From Streptomyces sp. HM190 (GTDB lineage: Bacteria; Actinomycetota; Actinomycetes; Streptomycetales; Streptomycetaceae), in contig NZ_CP047318.1 in the NCBI RefSeq assembly GCF_009857135.1, positions 2,914,001 through 2,978,000 of the forward strand: DNA of 64,000 bases, in the 5' to 3' direction. The notes beneath the pieces are model-generated. The model was given only the letters and a program-made list of their open reading frames with translations. It made no database searches and was not told the origin of the DNA. The position numbers and the translations under genes are program-made. Shown one piece after another: positions 48,402 to 58,771 of the stretch. Every line of letters begins with the position of its first letter. Within the stretch, counting starts at the first letter, position 1.

Positions 48402-48428
48402 GGCTTTTGATGGCTTTTCAGGGCTTTT
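48402..48428. repeat. Three GGCTTTT repeats at exact 10-bp spacing upstream of mreB
   Basis: GGCTTTT at 48402, 48412 and 48422 (AAAAGCC on the coding strand), 40-65 bp before the mreB start. The exact 10-bp period would put them on one face of the helix if bound as DNA. Confidence 0.8.
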
Positions 48429-48742
48429 CCGGGTCGGCGAAGTGGGTGCTGTGACGTGAAGGCTTACATCGTAGTCTCGCCCGCACGAACACTGCGCGAG
48501 GGTCTTCGCCATTGTGGACATGCGATGCGCCGCCTCGCCTCTGGAGACGAGCCATCGGGGGTGCGCGTTCCCCCGATCGCCACGCGTATGCCGTTGAACT
48601 GCCATGTTTTCGACGGTCCGGCGGTGCGGCGGTGCGTCAGGTCGGGCGGGGAGTGGGCCGTGTGGGTGGTGGCCGGACACCGCGGTGGGACGAGGACGGT
48701 GGGGGCGAGCGGACGTCACCGCCCCCGCCGCCGCGAAGAGTA
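48429..48742. other. Gene-free region between ndk and mreB
   Basis: About 310 bp. A possible -10 box TACGAT (minus strand, near 48468-48474) could serve mreB. Multiple mre promoters are known in S. coelicolor, but none could be confirmed here. Confidence 0.4.
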
Positions 48743-49156
48743 CTACGCCCGGCCGGGGAAGAAGATCTTGACCTCGCGCTCGGCCGACTCCTCGGAGTCC
48801 GAGGCGTGGATGAGGTTCTCGCGGACGATGACACCGAAGTCGCCGCGGATGGACCCGGGGGCCGCGGCGATCGGGTCGGTCGGACCGGCCAGCGCGCGCA
48901 CGCCCTCGATGACGCGCTCGCCCTCGACGATCAGCGCCACGACCGGGCCGGAGGACATGAACTCCATCAGCGGCTCGTAGAACGGCTTGCCCTTGTGCTC
49001 GCCGTAGTGCTGCTCCAGGGTGTCCTGGTCCAGTGTCCGCTGTTCCAGCGCGGTGATCCGCCAGCCAGCCTTCCGCTCGATGCGGCTGATGATCTCGCCG
49101 GTCAGGCCACGCCGGACGGCGTCGGGCTTGAGGAGGACGAGGGTGCGCTGGCTCAC
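48743..49156 (-). CDS. ndk: Nucleoside diphosphate kinase
   Basis: 137 residues: [42 protein letters not shown] and [16 protein letters not shown], the latter with the phosphorylated His. Interconverts nucleoside di- and triphosphates. Normal family length. Upstream of the mre cluster, downstream of the DUF4233 gene, as in other Streptomyces. Confidence 0.98.
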   Translation of the reverse strand: MSQRTLVLLKPDAVRRGLTGEIISRIERKAGWRITALEQRTLDQDTLEQHYGEHKGKPFYEPLMEFMSSGPVVALIVEGERVIEGVRALAGPTDPIAAAPGSIRGDFGVIVRENLIHASDSEESAEREVKIFFPGRA

Positions 49157-49270
49157 GGTGGTGACTCCTTCATTTCACAGGCGTGCGGAGCTCAGAGGCT
49201 ACAGGGCGGGCCCGGCCGGGCGTTACGCAGCGTCAGCGAGCCCGTCGCGGGACGCCCGCCGGCGAACGGG

Positions 49271-49633
49271 TCAGGAAGCCCCCGCGCCGGCCTCCGTGGA
49301 GGAGCCCTGGGCCGCGAACCTGGCCTTCGCCTCGTCGACCTTGCGGCCGAAGTGGACGGACGCCCACCACAGGGCCGCGAACACCGCGCCCATGAAGAAC
49401 ATGGTCGGCACGAAGAAGCCGGACAGGATCAGCGCGATCTGCAGCGCCCAGCCCAGCTGGACACCGCCCGGCCGGGTGACCAGCCCGCACAGCACCACGC
49501 ACAGGAACATGGCGGCACCGCTGACCGTCCAGACCGTCGACATGGCCAGGTCCGGGTCCTTCATGGCGACCAGCCCGGCGAAGCCGATCACGAAGAACTC
49601 GCCGATCAGGGTGGAGGCACACAGGGTACGCAT
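49271..49633 (-). CDS. DUF4233 membrane protein
   Basis: 120 residues from ATG 49633 (MRTLCASTLIGEFFVIG). Four hydrophobic segments, including GLVAMKDPDLAMSTVWTVSG and the polar end FGRKVDEAKARFAAQ. It begins 7 bp after the folC stop codon and likely belongs to the same operon. Proteins of this family follow folC in many actinobacteria; function unknown. Confidence 0.9.
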   Translation of the reverse strand: MRTLCASTLIGEFFVIGFAGLVAMKDPDLAMSTVWTVSGAAMFLCVVLCGLVTRPGGVQLGWALQIALILSGFFVPTMFFMGAVFAALWWASVHFGRKVDEAKARFAAQGSSTEAGAGAS

Positions 49634-49640
49634 GGTGAGA

Positions 49641-51149
49641 TCAGCCCTTCCCCAGCAGCAGCCGGGCCTCGCCGACGGTGATGACGGAACCGGTGACGAG
49701 GACACCGGCACCCGCGAACTCGCCCTCCTCCTCGGCGAGCGTGATCGCCGCCTCCAGGGCGTCCGGCAGCCGCGGCTCGACCTGGACGCGCTCGTCGCCG
49801 AAGACCTCCACCGCGATCGCCGCCAGTTCGTCGGCGTCCATCGCGCGGTGGCTGGAGTTCTGGGTGATCACGACCTCGGCGAAGATCGGCTCGAAGGCCT
49901 CCAGGACACCCCGTACGTTCTTGTCGCCGCTCGCGCCCACGACCCCGATGAGCCTGCTGAAGTCGAACGCCTCGCCGACCGCCTCGGCCGTGGCCAGCGC
50001 GCCGGCCGGGTTGTGGGCCGCGTCCAGCACGACCGTCGGGGAGCGCCGTACGACCTCCAGCCGGCCCGGCGACGACACCGACGCGAACGCCTTGCGGACC
50101 GTCTCCGCGTCCAGCGGTTCCGGCCGCTGCGACCCGACGCCGAAGAACGCCTCGACGGCGGCCAGGGCGACCGCCGCGTTGTGCGCCTGGTAGGGGCCGT
50201 GCAGCGGGAGGTACACCTCGGGGTACTCGCCGCCGAGGCCGCGCAGGGTGAGCATCTGCCCGCCGACGGCGACCTGCCGGGAGACGACGCCGAACTCCAG
50301 GCCCTCGCGGGCCACGGTCGCGTCGACCTCCACGGCCTTCTTCAGCATCACCTGCGCCGCGTCGACCGGCTGCTGCGCGAGGATCACGGTCGCGTCCTGC
50401 TTGATGATCCCGGACTTCTCCACGGCGATCTCGGCGGGCGTCGAGCCCAGCCGGTCGGTGTGGTCCAGGTCGATGGGGGTGATGACGGCGACGTCCCCGT
50501 CGATGACGTTGGTGGCGTCCCAGGAGCCGCCCATCCCGACCTCGACGACGGCCACGTCGACCGGCGCGTCGGCGAAGGCGGCGTACGCCATGCCGGTGAG
50601 CACCTCGAAGAAGGAGAGCCGGTACTCCTGGGAGCCGTCCACCATCTCGACGTACGGCTTGATGTCCTGGTACGTCTCGACGAACCGCTCGGCGGAGATC
50701 GGGGCGCCGTCCAGGCTGATGCGCTCGGTGATCGACTGGACGTGCGGGGAGGTGTAGCGGCCGGTGCGCAGTTCGAAGGCGCCGAGCAGGGCCTCGATCA
50801 TGCGGGCGGTCGAGGTCTTGCCGTTGGTGCCGGTGATGTGGATCGAGGGGTACGACCGCTGCGGCTCACCGAGGACGTCCATCAGCGCGGCGATCCGCTG
50901 CACCGACGGCTCCAGCTTGGTCTCGCCCCAGCGGGTCGCGAGGTCGGCCTCGACGTCGCGCAGCGCCTTGTCGACCTCCGGGTCGGCCGGCCGCGACGGC
51001 ACGTCGGGCTGCGGGGCTCCGCCCTGCGCGCGCAGGGTGCGGCTGCCCGCCTCGATCACCGCGAGGTCCGGGTCACGGTCCGTCTCGGCGGCGATGATCT
51101 CCTCGAAGGGGTCGATCGGCTCGGGCTGCTGCTCACTGCGTTCGCTCAC
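49641..51149 (-). CDS. folC: Folylpolyglutamate synthase/dihydrofolate synthase
   Basis: 502 residues from GTG 51149 (VSERSEQQPEPIDPFEE). Adds glutamates to folates. Seen: ATP loop HITGTNGKTSTARM near residue 105, SPHVQSITERISLDG, VVEVGMGGSWDATNVI, ITPIDLDHTDRLG, and VVLDAAHNPAGA. N-terminal 80 residues are a variable acidic extension. Downstream of valS and upstream of the DUF4233 gene. valS ends with its own hairpin. Confidence 0.96.
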   Translation of the reverse strand: MSERSEQQPEPIDPFEEIIAAETDRDPDLAVIEAGSRTLRAQGGAPQPDVPSRPADPEVDKALRDVEADLATRWGETKLEPSVQRIAALMDVLGEPQRSYPSIHITGTNGKTSTARMIEALLGAFELRTGRYTSPHVQSITERISLDGAPISAERFVETYQDIKPYVEMVDGSQEYRLSFFEVLTGMAYAAFADAPVDVAVVEVGMGGSWDATNVIDGDVAVITPIDLDHTDRLGSTPAEIAVEKSGIIKQDATVILAQQPVDAAQVMLKKAVEVDATVAREGLEFGVVSRQVAVGGQMLTLRGLGGEYPEVYLPLHGPYQAHNAAVALAAVEAFFGVGSQRPEPLDAETVRKAFASVSSPGRLEVVRRSPTVVLDAAHNPAGALATAEAVGEAFDFSRLIGVVGASGDKNVRGVLEAFEPIFAEVVITQNSSHRAMDADELAAIAVEVFGDERVQVEPRLPDALEAAITLAEEEGEFAGAGVLVTGSVITVGEARLLLGKG

Positions 51150-51295
51150 GGGGCCCAGTCTACGGAGGGCCGCCCGGCGGGCGCCCGACGGCTCGGGGGT
51201 ATGCGGGGAAGGGCGGATTCGGGTGGTGTGGGGCGGCCCGGGCGGGTCCCCTGGGCTCCCTGGGTCCGGCGGTCGCGAGTCGCCCTGTCGCAGGC

Positions 51296-51331
51296 GAAGA
51301 CCCCCGGTGCTCCTGGGCACCGGGGGTCTTC
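51296..51331 (-). terminator. Terminator of valS
   Basis: Perfect 15-bp stem GAAGACCCCCGGTGC/GCACCGGGGGTCTTC with a 6-base loop, 15 bp after the valS stop codon. A partial barrier before folC. Confidence 0.85.
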
Positions 51332-51346
51332 GTCGTCCTCTTGCGG

Positions 51347-53998
51347 CTACGCCTTGGGGAGGCGGTCCAGCTGGGCGGTGATGCGGGTGATGTCCTCGTC
51401 CGCCTTGGCGAGGCGGCCACGGATCTTGTCGACCACCTGGTCGGGGGCCTTCGCGAGGAACGCCTCGTTGCCCAGCTTGGCCGTGGCCTGGGCCTTCTCC
51501 TTCTCGGCGGCGGCGAGGTCCTTCGCGAGCCGCTTGCGCTCGGCGGCGACGTCGATCACCCCGGAGAGGTCCAGCGCGACCTCGGCGCCGGCCACCGGCA
51601 GGGTGGCCGTCGCCGAGAAGCCCTCGCCCTCGGGCTGGAGGCGGAGCAGCTGGCGGATCGCCGCCTCGTGCGGGGCGAGCACCGTGCCGTCGAGCGTGAG
51701 GCGGGCCGGGACGCGCTGACCGGGCTGGAGGCCCTGGTCGGCGCGGAAGCGGCGGACCTCGGTGACGACCCGCTGGACCAGCTCGATCTCGCGCTCGGCG
51801 GCGTCGTCGCGGAACCCGCCGGGGGTGTCGGCGCCCGGGACGGACACCGCCGTCGGCCAGTCGGCGACGGCGAGGGACTCACCGCCGGTCAGCGTCGTCC
51901 ACAGGGTGTCCGTGACGAACGGGACGATCGGGTGGAGCAGCTTCAGGGTGACGTCGAGGACCTCGCCGAGGACCCGCTTGCTGACCTCGGCCGGCTCGCC
52001 GCCCGCCTGGAACGTGGTCTTGGACAGCTCCACGTACCAGTCGAAGACCTCGTCCCACGCGAAGTGGTAGAGCGCCTCGCTGAGCTTAGCGAACTGGAAG
52101 TCCTCGTAGTACGCGTCGACCTGCTCGATCGTCTCGTCGAGGCGGGCGAGGATCCAGCGGTCGGTCGCGGAGAGCTTCGACGCGTCCGGCAGGGGGCCCT
52201 CGACCGTCGCGCCGTTCATCAGCGCGAAGCGCGTGGCGTTCCAGATCTTGTTGGCGAAGTTGCGGGACGCCTGGACCCAGTCCTCGCCGATCGGGACGTC
52301 GGTGCCCGGGTTGGCGCCGCGCGCGAGGGTGAAGCGGAGCGCGTCGGAGCCGTACTTGTCCATCCAGTCGAGCGGGTCGACGACGTTGCCGAAGGACTTC
52401 GACATCTTCTTGCCGCGCTCGTCGCGGACCAGGCCGGTCAGCGCGATGGTCTTGAAGGGGACCTCGCCGTCCATGGCGTAGAGGCCGAACATCATCATCC
52501 GGGCGACCCAGAAGAAGATGATGTCGTGGCCGGTGAGCAGGACGTCGGTGGAGTAGAACTTCCGCAGGTCCTCGGTCTGTTCGGGCCAGCCGAGCGTGGA
52601 GAACGGCCACAGTCCGGAGGAGAACCAGGTGTCGAGGACGTCGGTGTCCTGGGTCCAGCCCTCGCCGGTGGGCGGCTCCTCGTCGGGGCCGACGCAGACC
52701 GTCTCGCCGTTCGGGCCGTACCAGACCGGGATGCGGTGGCCCCACCAGAGCTGGCGGGAGATGCACCAGTCGAACATGTTGTCCACCCAGTCGAAGTAGC
52801 GCTTCGACATGTCCTCGGGGTGGATCTTGACCCGGCCGTCGCGGACCGCGTCGCCGGCGGCCTTGGCGAGGGGCGCGACCTTGACCCACCACTGCATCGA
52901 CAGCCGCGGCTCGACGGTCGTCTTGCAGCGGGAGCAGTGGCCGACGGAGTGGAGGTACGGGCGCTTCTCGGCGACGATGCGGCCCTGCGAGCGCAGGGCG
53001 CCGACGACGGCGTCCCGGGCCTCGAAGCGGTCCTGGCCGAGGAACGGGCCGTGGACGGTGATGACGCCGTGCTCGTCCATGATCGTCATGGAGGGCAGGT
53101 CGTGGCGCTGGCCGATCGCGAAGTCGTTCGGGTCGTGGGCCGGGGTGACCTTGACGGCGCCGGTGCCGAACTCCGGGTCGACATGGGTGTCGGCGACGAC
53201 CGGGATGGAGCGGTCGGTGAGCGGCAGCTTGATCAGCTTGCCGATGAGGTGCTGGTAGCGCTCGTCGTCCGGGTGGACGGCGACGGCGGTGTCACCGAGC
53301 ATCGTCTCGGCGCGCGTGGTGGCGACGACGAGGCTGTCCTCGCCCTCGCCGTACCGGATGGAGACCAGCTCGCCGGCGTCCTCCTGGTGCTCGACCTCGA
53401 TGTCGGAGATGGCCGTCAGACAGCGCGGGCACCAGTTGATGATGCGCTCGGCGCGGTAGATCAGCTCGTCGTCGTAGAGCCGCTTGAAGATGGTCTGGAC
53501 GGCCTTGGACAGCCCTTCGTCCATCGTGAACCGCTCACGGCCCCAGTCGACTCCGTCGCCGAGGCGGCGCATCTGGCCGAGGATCTTGCCGCCGTACTCG
53601 TGCTTCCACTGCCAGACGCGCTCGACGAACTCCTCGCGGCCCAAGTCGTGGCGGGACTTGCCCTCTTCGGCGAGCTGCTGCTCGACCTTGTTCTGCGTGG
53701 CGATGCCGGCGTGGTCCATGCCGGGGAGCCACAACGCCTCGTAACCCTGCATGCGCTTGCGGCGCGTGAGGGCGTCCATGAGGGTGTGCTGGAAGGCGTG
53801 CCCGAGGTGCAGGCTGCCGGTGACGTTCGGCGGGGGGATGACGATGGTGTACGCGGGCTTGTCGCTCTTGGCGTCGGCCGCGAAGTACCCCTTCTCCACC
53901 CAGCGCTCGTACAGCGTCCCCTCTACATCGGCCGGCGCGTACTGGGTCGGCAGATCGGTGGCGGGCGCTGGAGGCTGCTGCTGAGCGTTCTCGGTCAC
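51347..53998 (-). CDS. valS: Valyl-tRNA synthetase
   Basis: 883 residues from GTG 53998 ([17 protein letters not shown]). Charges tRNA-Val. Seen: class I HIGH as HLGH (residues 64-67), KMSKS in [20 protein letters not shown] (about residue 532), the GCQ-type editing region ([13 protein letters not shown]), and a C-terminal coiled coil ([23 protein letters not shown]). A TAAACT -10 box ends 6 bases before the GTG, suggesting a leaderless mRNA. Shares the upstream region with a divergent gene. Confidence 0.98.
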   Translation of the reverse strand: MTENAQQQPPAPATDLPTQYAPADVEGTLYERWVEKGYFAADAKSDKPAYTIVIPPPNVTGSLHLGHAFQHTLMDALTRRKRMQGYEALWLPGMDHAGIATQNKVEQQLAEEGKSRHDLGREEFVERVWQWKHEYGGKILGQMRRLGDGVDWGRERFTMDEGLSKAVQTIFKRLYDDELIYRAERIINWCPRCLTAISDIEVEHQEDAGELVSIRYGEGEDSLVVATTRAETMLGDTAVAVHPDDERYQHLIGKLIKLPLTDRSIPVVADTHVDPEFGTGAVKVTPAHDPNDFAIGQRHDLPSMTIMDEHGVITVHGPFLGQDRFEARDAVVGALRSQGRIVAEKRPYLHSVGHCSRCKTTVEPRLSMQWWVKVAPLAKAAGDAVRDGRVKIHPEDMSKRYFDWVDNMFDWCISRQLWWGHRIPVWYGPNGETVCVGPDEEPPTGEGWTQDTDVLDTWFSSGLWPFSTLGWPEQTEDLRKFYSTDVLLTGHDIIFFWVARMMMFGLYAMDGEVPFKTIALTGLVRDERGKKMSKSFGNVVDPLDWMDKYGSDALRFTLARGANPGTDVPIGEDWVQASRNFANKIWNATRFALMNGATVEGPLPDASKLSATDRWILARLDETIEQVDAYYEDFQFAKLSEALYHFAWDEVFDWYVELSKTTFQAGGEPAEVSKRVLGEVLDVTLKLLHPIVPFVTDTLWTTLTGGESLAVADWPTAVSVPGADTPGGFRDDAAEREIELVQRVVTEVRRFRADQGLQPGQRVPARLTLDGTVLAPHEAAIRQLLRLQPEGEGFSATATLPVAGAEVALDLSGVIDVAAERKRLAKDLAAAEKEKAQATAKLGNEAFLAKAPDQVVDKIRGRLAKADEDITRITAQLDRLPKA

Positions 53999-54004
53999 GC
54001 GCTC

Positions 54005-54010
54005 AGTTTA
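54005..54010 (-). promoter_or_regulatory. Candidate leaderless promoter of valS (-10 TAAACT)
   Basis: On the minus strand TAAACT is followed by GAGCGC then the GTG start, so transcription likely begins at or near the start codon. There is no ribosome site between them. No valine leader peptide was found here, unlike leuS. Confidence 0.5.
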
Positions 54011-54135
54011 GGGGTGTCACGGCGTGGTCCCGAAACTCGATTCTTCCGTAACGGTGTGACCCCCGGTGCGTGGCACCCATCGACTTTGCGCCAGGATGTC
54101 AGGAACACATAAGCATCTGGAGGGGAACCCAGAAC

Positions 54136-55083
54136 ATGAGTCACAACCAGCCGGGCCCGTACGGCGGGCAGCCCCAGCAGCCCGGACCGTACGGTCAGCC
54201 GGGCCCCTACGGCCAGCAGCAGCCGCAGGCCGCCCCCCAGCCCGGCTACGGCTACCCGCAGCAGGCGCCCCCGCAGCAGCCGGGCTACGGGTACCCGCAG
54301 CAGGCCCCCCAGGGTGTTCCGCCCCAGACCCCGCCCTACGGCCAGCCGCAGGCCCCGTACGGCGGTCAGCCGGGCTACCCGACCGTGCCCCAGCCGCCGG
54401 TCGCCCCCGGTGGTGGCGGCAAGAAGGTCGGCATCATCCTGGGCGCGGTGGCCGTGGTCGCCGCGGTCGCGGTCGGCGCGTACCTCGTCTTCGGCGGAAG
54501 CGGCAGCGCGGACATCGCGGACGACGGGCCGCACAAGCTGACGACGCCGGCGACGGTACTCGGCGAGTACAAGAAGGGCAGCGACTCCGGCGACGAAATG
54601 ACCGACGAGGAGCTGAAGAAGGCCGAGGGCTTCGGCATCAAGAACCCCAAGGACGTCAGCGCCAGTTACCAGGCCGGTGACAAGAACAACCCCCTGGCCG
54701 GGAAGGTGATCACGTACGGCGGCGTCTACGGCGAGATCGAGGACCCGGAGAAGGCTGTCGACGGCTTCCTCGCCCTCCAGCAGGAAGAAGCCGAGAAGAA
54801 CGACGTCACCTTTGTCGGTGAGCCGGAGGCGTACACGCCCGACTCACTGGACGGCGCCGTCATGAAATGCCAGAAGGCGAAGGGGGAGTTGGACGAGAGC
54901 GCCACCGGGAACGGCGGACCGAGCGAGATGAACCTGGTCTACTGCGTCTGGGGCGACCACAGCACGCTCGGCTTCGTGCTGCCCATGGAGTACTCCGACC
55001 TCGCCGCGGGCAAGTCGACGGACCCCAACGAGGCGGCCGACATCGCGGCCAAGCTCCGCAAGGAAGTCCGCGTCAAGCTCTGA
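54136..55083 (+). CDS. PYG/Gln-rich single-pass membrane protein, function unknown
   Basis: 315 residues from ATG 54136 (MSHNQPGPYGG), preceded by GGAGGGGAA. The first 95 residues are Pro/Gly/Gln/Tyr-rich repeats of the QPGPYGQ and PQQAPPQQPGYGYP type. Then one membrane segment (VGIILGAVAVVAAVAVGAYLVF) and an outside domain of about 190 residues with only two Cys, YGGVYGEIEDPEKAVDGFL and NLVYCVWGDHSTLGFVLPM. Similar architecture appears in Streptomyces sensor or anti-sigma-like surface proteins, but no known domain was recognised. Confidence 0.82.
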   Translation: MSHNQPGPYGGQPQQPGPYGQPGPYGQQQPQAAPQPGYGYPQQAPPQQPGYGYPQQAPQGVPPQTPPYGQPQAPYGGQPGYPTVPQPPVAPGGGGKKVGIILGAVAVVAAVAVGAYLVFGGSGSADIADDGPHKLTTPATVLGEYKKGSDSGDEMTDEELKKAEGFGIKNPKDVSASYQAGDKNNPLAGKVITYGGVYGEIEDPEKAVDGFLALQQEEAEKNDVTFVGEPEAYTPDSLDGAVMKCQKAKGELDESATGNGGPSEMNLVYCVWGDHSTLGFVLPMEYSDLAAGKSTDPNEAADIAAKLRKEVRVKL

Positions 55084-55094
55084 CGCCGTCGCAC

Positions 55095-55130
55095 AGGGGC
55101 ACCCGGCCGATCCGGCACGGGTGCCCTCTT
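55095..55130. terminator. Terminator between convergent genes
   Basis: GGGCACCCG (55097-55105) pairs with CGGGTGCCC (55118-55126), then TCTTG. It lies 13 bp after the PYG-rich protein gene and serves the facing 4-Cys protein gene too. Confidence 0.75.
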
Positions 55131-55144
55131 GTGTGGTGTTGTCG

Positions 55145-55411
55145 TCAGTCACCCAACGCCTTGTTGCACGCGGTGGAGATGTGCCGTGTGTTGGTTATCA
55201 GCAGGGAGAGCTGGCCCACGCACTTCCAGTTGTTGGCAACCCGGTTGTAGCCACATGCCTGCGTCACCCTGGGCCCCACACGGTAGCCCTGGTCCTTGAG
55301 GTACTCCACGCAGTCGAACGGGTCGGCCTGCGCGGGGCCGGCCGTGACCACGGGCATGACGCCCGCCGCCGCGACCACGCTGAGCACCGCCAGGAAACGC
55401 CTTGCCTTCAA
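55145..55411 (-). CDS. Small secreted four-cysteine protein
   Basis: 88 residues from TTG 55411, chosen because GGAGGG lies 8 bases upstream; the GTG further upstream runs into a stop. Signal peptide: basic KARR, hydrophobic FLAVLSVVAAAGVMPVVTAG, then probable cleavage PAQA-DPFD. The mature part of about 58 residues has four Cys (DC, AC, KC, AC) and reads DPFDCVEYLKDQGYRVGPRV then TQACGYNRVANNWKCVG, likely two disulfides. Similar small secreted proteins occur in Streptomyces; function unknown. Confidence 0.8.
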   Translation of the reverse strand: MKARRFLAVLSVVAAAGVMPVVTAGPAQADPFDCVEYLKDQGYRVGPRVTQACGYNRVANNWKCVGQLSLLITNTRHISTACNKALGD

Positions 55412-55534
55412 CGTCAGATCCCTCCGTTCACGGTCACGGGGTGGTCGGCCCCGAGGCGGACAGCAGATCACTTGAAGTGCTCATGAAGCCAGCCCATATA
55501 CGGCGCCCGGCCTGATCTCGTCGGAGATCAACGC

Positions 55535-55568
55535 AAGAGGGCCCCCGCGATGCGTCGGAGGCCCTCTT
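55535..55568 (-). terminator. Terminator of the clpX region
   Basis: AAGAGGGCC (55535-55543) pairs with GGCCCTCTT (55560-55568), about 18 bp after the clpX stop codon. Confidence 0.75.
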
Positions 55569-55586
55569 CGTGTACGTGTCCGGCGG

Positions 55587-56873
55587 CTACGCCGTCTTCT
55601 GCTCGCCCGAGCCCCGCCCCCGCGCGTCCCTCGGGATGAGGGTCGGGTTGACGTTGGAGTGGACCACGTCCGCCGTGATGACCACGCGGGCCACGTCCTT
55701 GCGGGACGGGACCTCGTACATGACCGACATCAGGACCTCCTCCATGATGGCGCGCAGACCGCGCGCGCCGGTCTGGCGGAGGATGGCCTGGTCGGCGATG
55801 GCCTCCAGGGCCTCGCGCTCGAAGTCCAGCTCCACGCCGTCGAGTTCGAAGAGGCGCTGGTACTGCTTCACCAGCGCGTTGCGGGGCTCGACCAGGATCT
55901 GCAGGAGCGCCTCGCGGTCCAGGTTGTGGACCGACGTGATGACGGGCAGACGGCCGATGAACTCGGGGATCATGCCGAACTTGACCAGGTCCTCGGGCAT
56001 GACGTCCTCGAACTGGTCCTTGGACTCCAGCTCCCGCTTCGAACGGATCGTCGCGCCGAAGCCGATGCCCTTGGCGCCCGCCCGCGACTCGATGATCTTC
56101 TCCAGGCCGGCGAACGCGCCGCCCACGATGAACAGGACGTTCGTCGTGTCGATCTGGATGAACTCCTGGTGCGGGTGCTTGCGTCCGCCCTGCGGCGGCA
56201 CCGACGCCGTCGTGCCCTCGAGGATCTTGAGGAGGGCCTGCTGCACACCCTCGCCGCTCACGTCCCGCGTGATGGAGGGGTTTTCGCTCTTCCGCGCGAC
56301 CTTGTCGATCTCGTCGATGTAGATGATCCCGGTCTCGGCCTTCTTGACGTCGTAGTCGGCCGCCTGGATGAGCTTCAGGAGGATGTTCTCGACGTCCTCG
56401 CCCACATAGCCGGCCTCCGTCAGCGCCGTCGCGTCCGCGATGGCGAACGGGACGTTCAGCATGCGGGCCAGCGTCTGGGCGAGCAGGGTCTTGCCGGAGC
56501 CGGTGGGGCCGAGGAGAAGGATGTTGGACTTGGCCAACTCGATCGCGTCGTCACGGCCTTGGCCGCCGCCGTTCTCACCGGCCTGGACGCGCTTGTAGTG
56601 GTTGTACACCGCGACCGACAGGGCCTTCTTGGCGGCCTCCTGGCCGACCACGTACCCCTCGAGGAACTCGTAGATCTCGCGGGGCTTCGGGAGTTCCTCC
56701 CAGCGGACCTCGCTGGTCTCCGCGAGTTCTTCCTCGATGATCTCGTTGCAGAGGTCGATGCACTCGTCGCAGATGTACACACCGGGCCCTGCGATGAGCT
56801 TCTTGACCTGCTTCTGGCTCTTGCCGCAGAACGAGCACTTGAGCAGATCGCCGCCGTCACCGATGCGTGCCAC
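55587..56873 (-). CDS. clpX: ATP-dependent Clp protease ATP-binding subunit ClpX
   Basis: 428 residues from GTG 56873 ([18 protein letters not shown]), with GGGGAAG upstream. Unfoldase delivering substrates to ClpP. Seen: zinc-binding domain CSFC...CDEC, Walker A GPTGSGKT, Walker [13 protein letters not shown], pore-loop region [16 protein letters not shown]-type loop ([12 protein letters not shown]), and sensor-2 [13 protein letters not shown]. Sits downstream of clpP2 with about 200 bp between, probably with its own promoter. Confidence 0.99.
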   Translation of the reverse strand: MARIGDGGDLLKCSFCGKSQKQVKKLIAGPGVYICDECIDLCNEIIEEELAETSEVRWEELPKPREIYEFLEGYVVGQEAAKKALSVAVYNHYKRVQAGENGGGQGRDDAIELAKSNILLLGPTGSGKTLLAQTLARMLNVPFAIADATALTEAGYVGEDVENILLKLIQAADYDVKKAETGIIYIDEIDKVARKSENPSITRDVSGEGVQQALLKILEGTTASVPPQGGRKHPHQEFIQIDTTNVLFIVGGAFAGLEKIIESRAGAKGIGFGATIRSKRELESKDQFEDVMPEDLVKFGMIPEFIGRLPVITSVHNLDREALLQILVEPRNALVKQYQRLFELDGVELDFEREALEAIADQAILRQTGARGLRAIMEEVLMSVMYEVPSRKDVARVVITADVVHSNVNPTLIPRDARGRGSGEQKTA

Positions 56874-57076
56874 GGTGTGCTTCCCCTTCGCCTGGGAGAC
56901 GCCTGGACGATTGGAATCCAGCGGCTCCTGGTGCTGCCTTATGTCGACGGTACCTTGCCGGGCCCCCCGTACGGGCCCCCCTTGGCACGGTTCGCTTTGA
57001 CGTGCACCTTGTCGTGCACTGGGTCGAACGGTGCCAACCATGCCAAGGGGCGGCGAACAATACAGGCTTTCCGCCG

Positions 57077-57757
57077 TCAGCGGACGCTGCTGTTGTTCAT
57101 CTTCCGCGTGGAGATGATCTGGTCGATCAGGCCGTACGCCAGCGCGTCCTCGGCCGTGAGGATCTTGTCGCGCTCGATGTCCTCGCGGATCTTCTCGATC
57201 GGCGTGGTGGAGTGCTTGGCCAGCATCTCCTCCAGCTGCGAACGCATCCGGAGGATCTCGTTGGCGGCGATCTCCAGGTCGGAGACCTGACCGCGGCCGG
57301 TCTCGCTGTACGGCTGGTGGATCAGCACGCGCGCGTTCGGCAGCGCCATGCGCTTGCCGGGCGTACCGGCGGCCAGCAGGATCGCGGCGGCGGAGGCGGC
57401 CTGGCCCATGCAGACCGTCTGGATGTCCGGCTTCACGAACTGCATCGTGTCGTAGATCGCGGTGAGCGCCGTGAAGGAGCCGCCGGGGCTGTTGATGTAG
57501 ACCGAGATGTCACGGTCGGGGTCCATCGACTCCAGGCACAGCAGCTGCGCCATGACGTCGTTGGCGGAGGCGTCGTCGATCTGGACGCCGAGGAAGATCA
57601 CCCGCTCCTCGAAGAGCTTCGCGTACGGGTCGTACTCGCGGATGCCCTGCGAGGTGCGCTCGACGAAGCGCGGGATCACATAGCGGGACTCGGCCGTCGG
57701 GCCGGTGTACTGGGAGCTCGCACGGTCGTGGAGGCCGCGGCCGGGGAAGTCGTTCAC
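57077..57757 (-). CDS. clpP2: ClpP protease proteolytic subunit 2
   Basis: 226 residues ([20 protein letters not shown]). Catalytic triad: Ser in [13 protein letters not shown], His in LIHQPYSE, Asp downstream. [20 protein letters not shown] matches the ClpP fold. Differs from clpP1 (no GMAASMGQ), so the two probably form a mixed tetradecamer as in other actinobacteria. The 240 bp between clpP1 and clpP2 hold only GC-rich spacer. Confidence 0.98.
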   Translation of the reverse strand: MNDFPGRGLHDRASSQYTGPTAESRYVIPRFVERTSQGIREYDPYAKLFEERVIFLGVQIDDASANDVMAQLLCLESMDPDRDISVYINSPGGSFTALTAIYDTMQFVKPDIQTVCMGQAASAAAILLAAGTPGKRMALPNARVLIHQPYSETGRGQVSDLEIAANEILRMRSQLEEMLAKHSTTPIEKIREDIERDKILTAEDALAYGLIDQIISTRKMNNSSVR

Positions 57758-57997
57758 TGTGGGTCTCCTGGGAGCCTGAGAGGGGCTGAGGCGGTCGGCT
57801 GGGGCTTTCGGGGGGTGCGGGTCGGCTCTGCCGCCGGGCTGCGCGCCGTCGTACGTCCGTGACGGCCGTCGTACGGCCGCCGTACGCCCCGTACGGGCTC
57901 GGAGCCGGTCCGTCCGCCGCGGGCCCTCCTACGGGCTCCTGCGGCGTCCGGACGCGGCCGGGCTCGCGTACGGCGACGCGCGGCGCGGCGGGTGCCG

Positions 57998-58624
57998 TTA
58001 CGCCTGCCCGGCCCCGGTACCGCCGCCGCCCGGCATGCCGGCCGCCGTGGCGATGACGTCGTCGATGAGGCCGTACTCCTTGGCCTCGAAGGCGTCGAAC
58101 CAGCGGTCGCGGTCCGAGTCGCGGGTGATCTGCTCGACCGACTGGCCGGTGTGCTGCGACGTGAGCTCGGCCATGCGCTTCTTGGTGTGCAGCAGCCGCT
58201 CGGCGTGGATCTTGATGTCCGAGGCCGAGCCGGCGAGGCCCGCGGAGGGCTGGTGGATCAGGATCTCGGCGTTCGGCAGCGCGAAGCGCTTGCCGGGGGT
58301 GCCCGCGCTGAGGAGGAACTGACCCATCGAGGCCGCGAGGCCCATGGCGATGGTCACCACGTCGTTCTTGATGTACTGCATGGTGTCGTAGATCGCCATG
58401 CCGGCCGTGATCGAACCGCCCGGGCTGTTGATGTACAGGTAAATGTCCTTGTCCGGGTCGGCGGCAAGGAGCAGCAGCTGTGCGGTGATCTTGTTCGCGA
58501 TGTCGTCGTCGACCGGCTGGCCGAGGAAGATGATCCGCTCGTTGAGCAGCCGGTTGTAGACATGGTCGCCGAGGCCACCGCCGATGGAAGGTTCGCCGGC
58601 GGCGGAGGGCATCAGATTCGTCAC
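57998..58624 (-). CDS. clpP1: ClpP protease proteolytic subunit 1
   Basis: 208 residues from GTG 58624 ([16 protein letters not shown]), with AGGTGG just upstream; an ATG at 58612 lacks a good site. Catalytic Ser in MGLAASMGQ, His in LIHQPSAGL, Asp later. [20 protein letters not shown] is typical. A Gly/Ala-rich end ([13 protein letters not shown]). Forms the hetero-oligomer with ClpP2. A ClgR-like site lies about 150 bp upstream. Confidence 0.98.
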   Translation of the reverse strand: MTNLMPSAAGEPSIGGGLGDHVYNRLLNERIIFLGQPVDDDIANKITAQLLLLAADPDKDIYLYINSPGGSITAGMAIYDTMQYIKNDVVTIAMGLAASMGQFLLSAGTPGKRFALPNAEILIHQPSAGLAGSASDIKIHAERLLHTKKRMAELTSQHTGQSVEQITRDSDRDRWFDAFEAKEYGLIDDVIATAAGMPGGGGTGAGQA

Positions 58625-58771
58625 GTATCCACCTGCTCGTCTTACGACGGCGCCGGGCCGTCTCACGTTTCCCTGCGGGGGCCTGGCGGCGGTTTCGCCG
58701 AGTGCTCCGGCCCCGTATTCATGGACCCTAACGCGGAGGCTCCGCCGGGGAATCCCGCAAAGGGAACTGTT

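Noticed and set aside
53999..54135. Valine leader peptide or attenuator upstream of valS
   Set aside because: The space is short, a -10 box sits directly before GTG, and no Val-rich short ORF or terminator was found.
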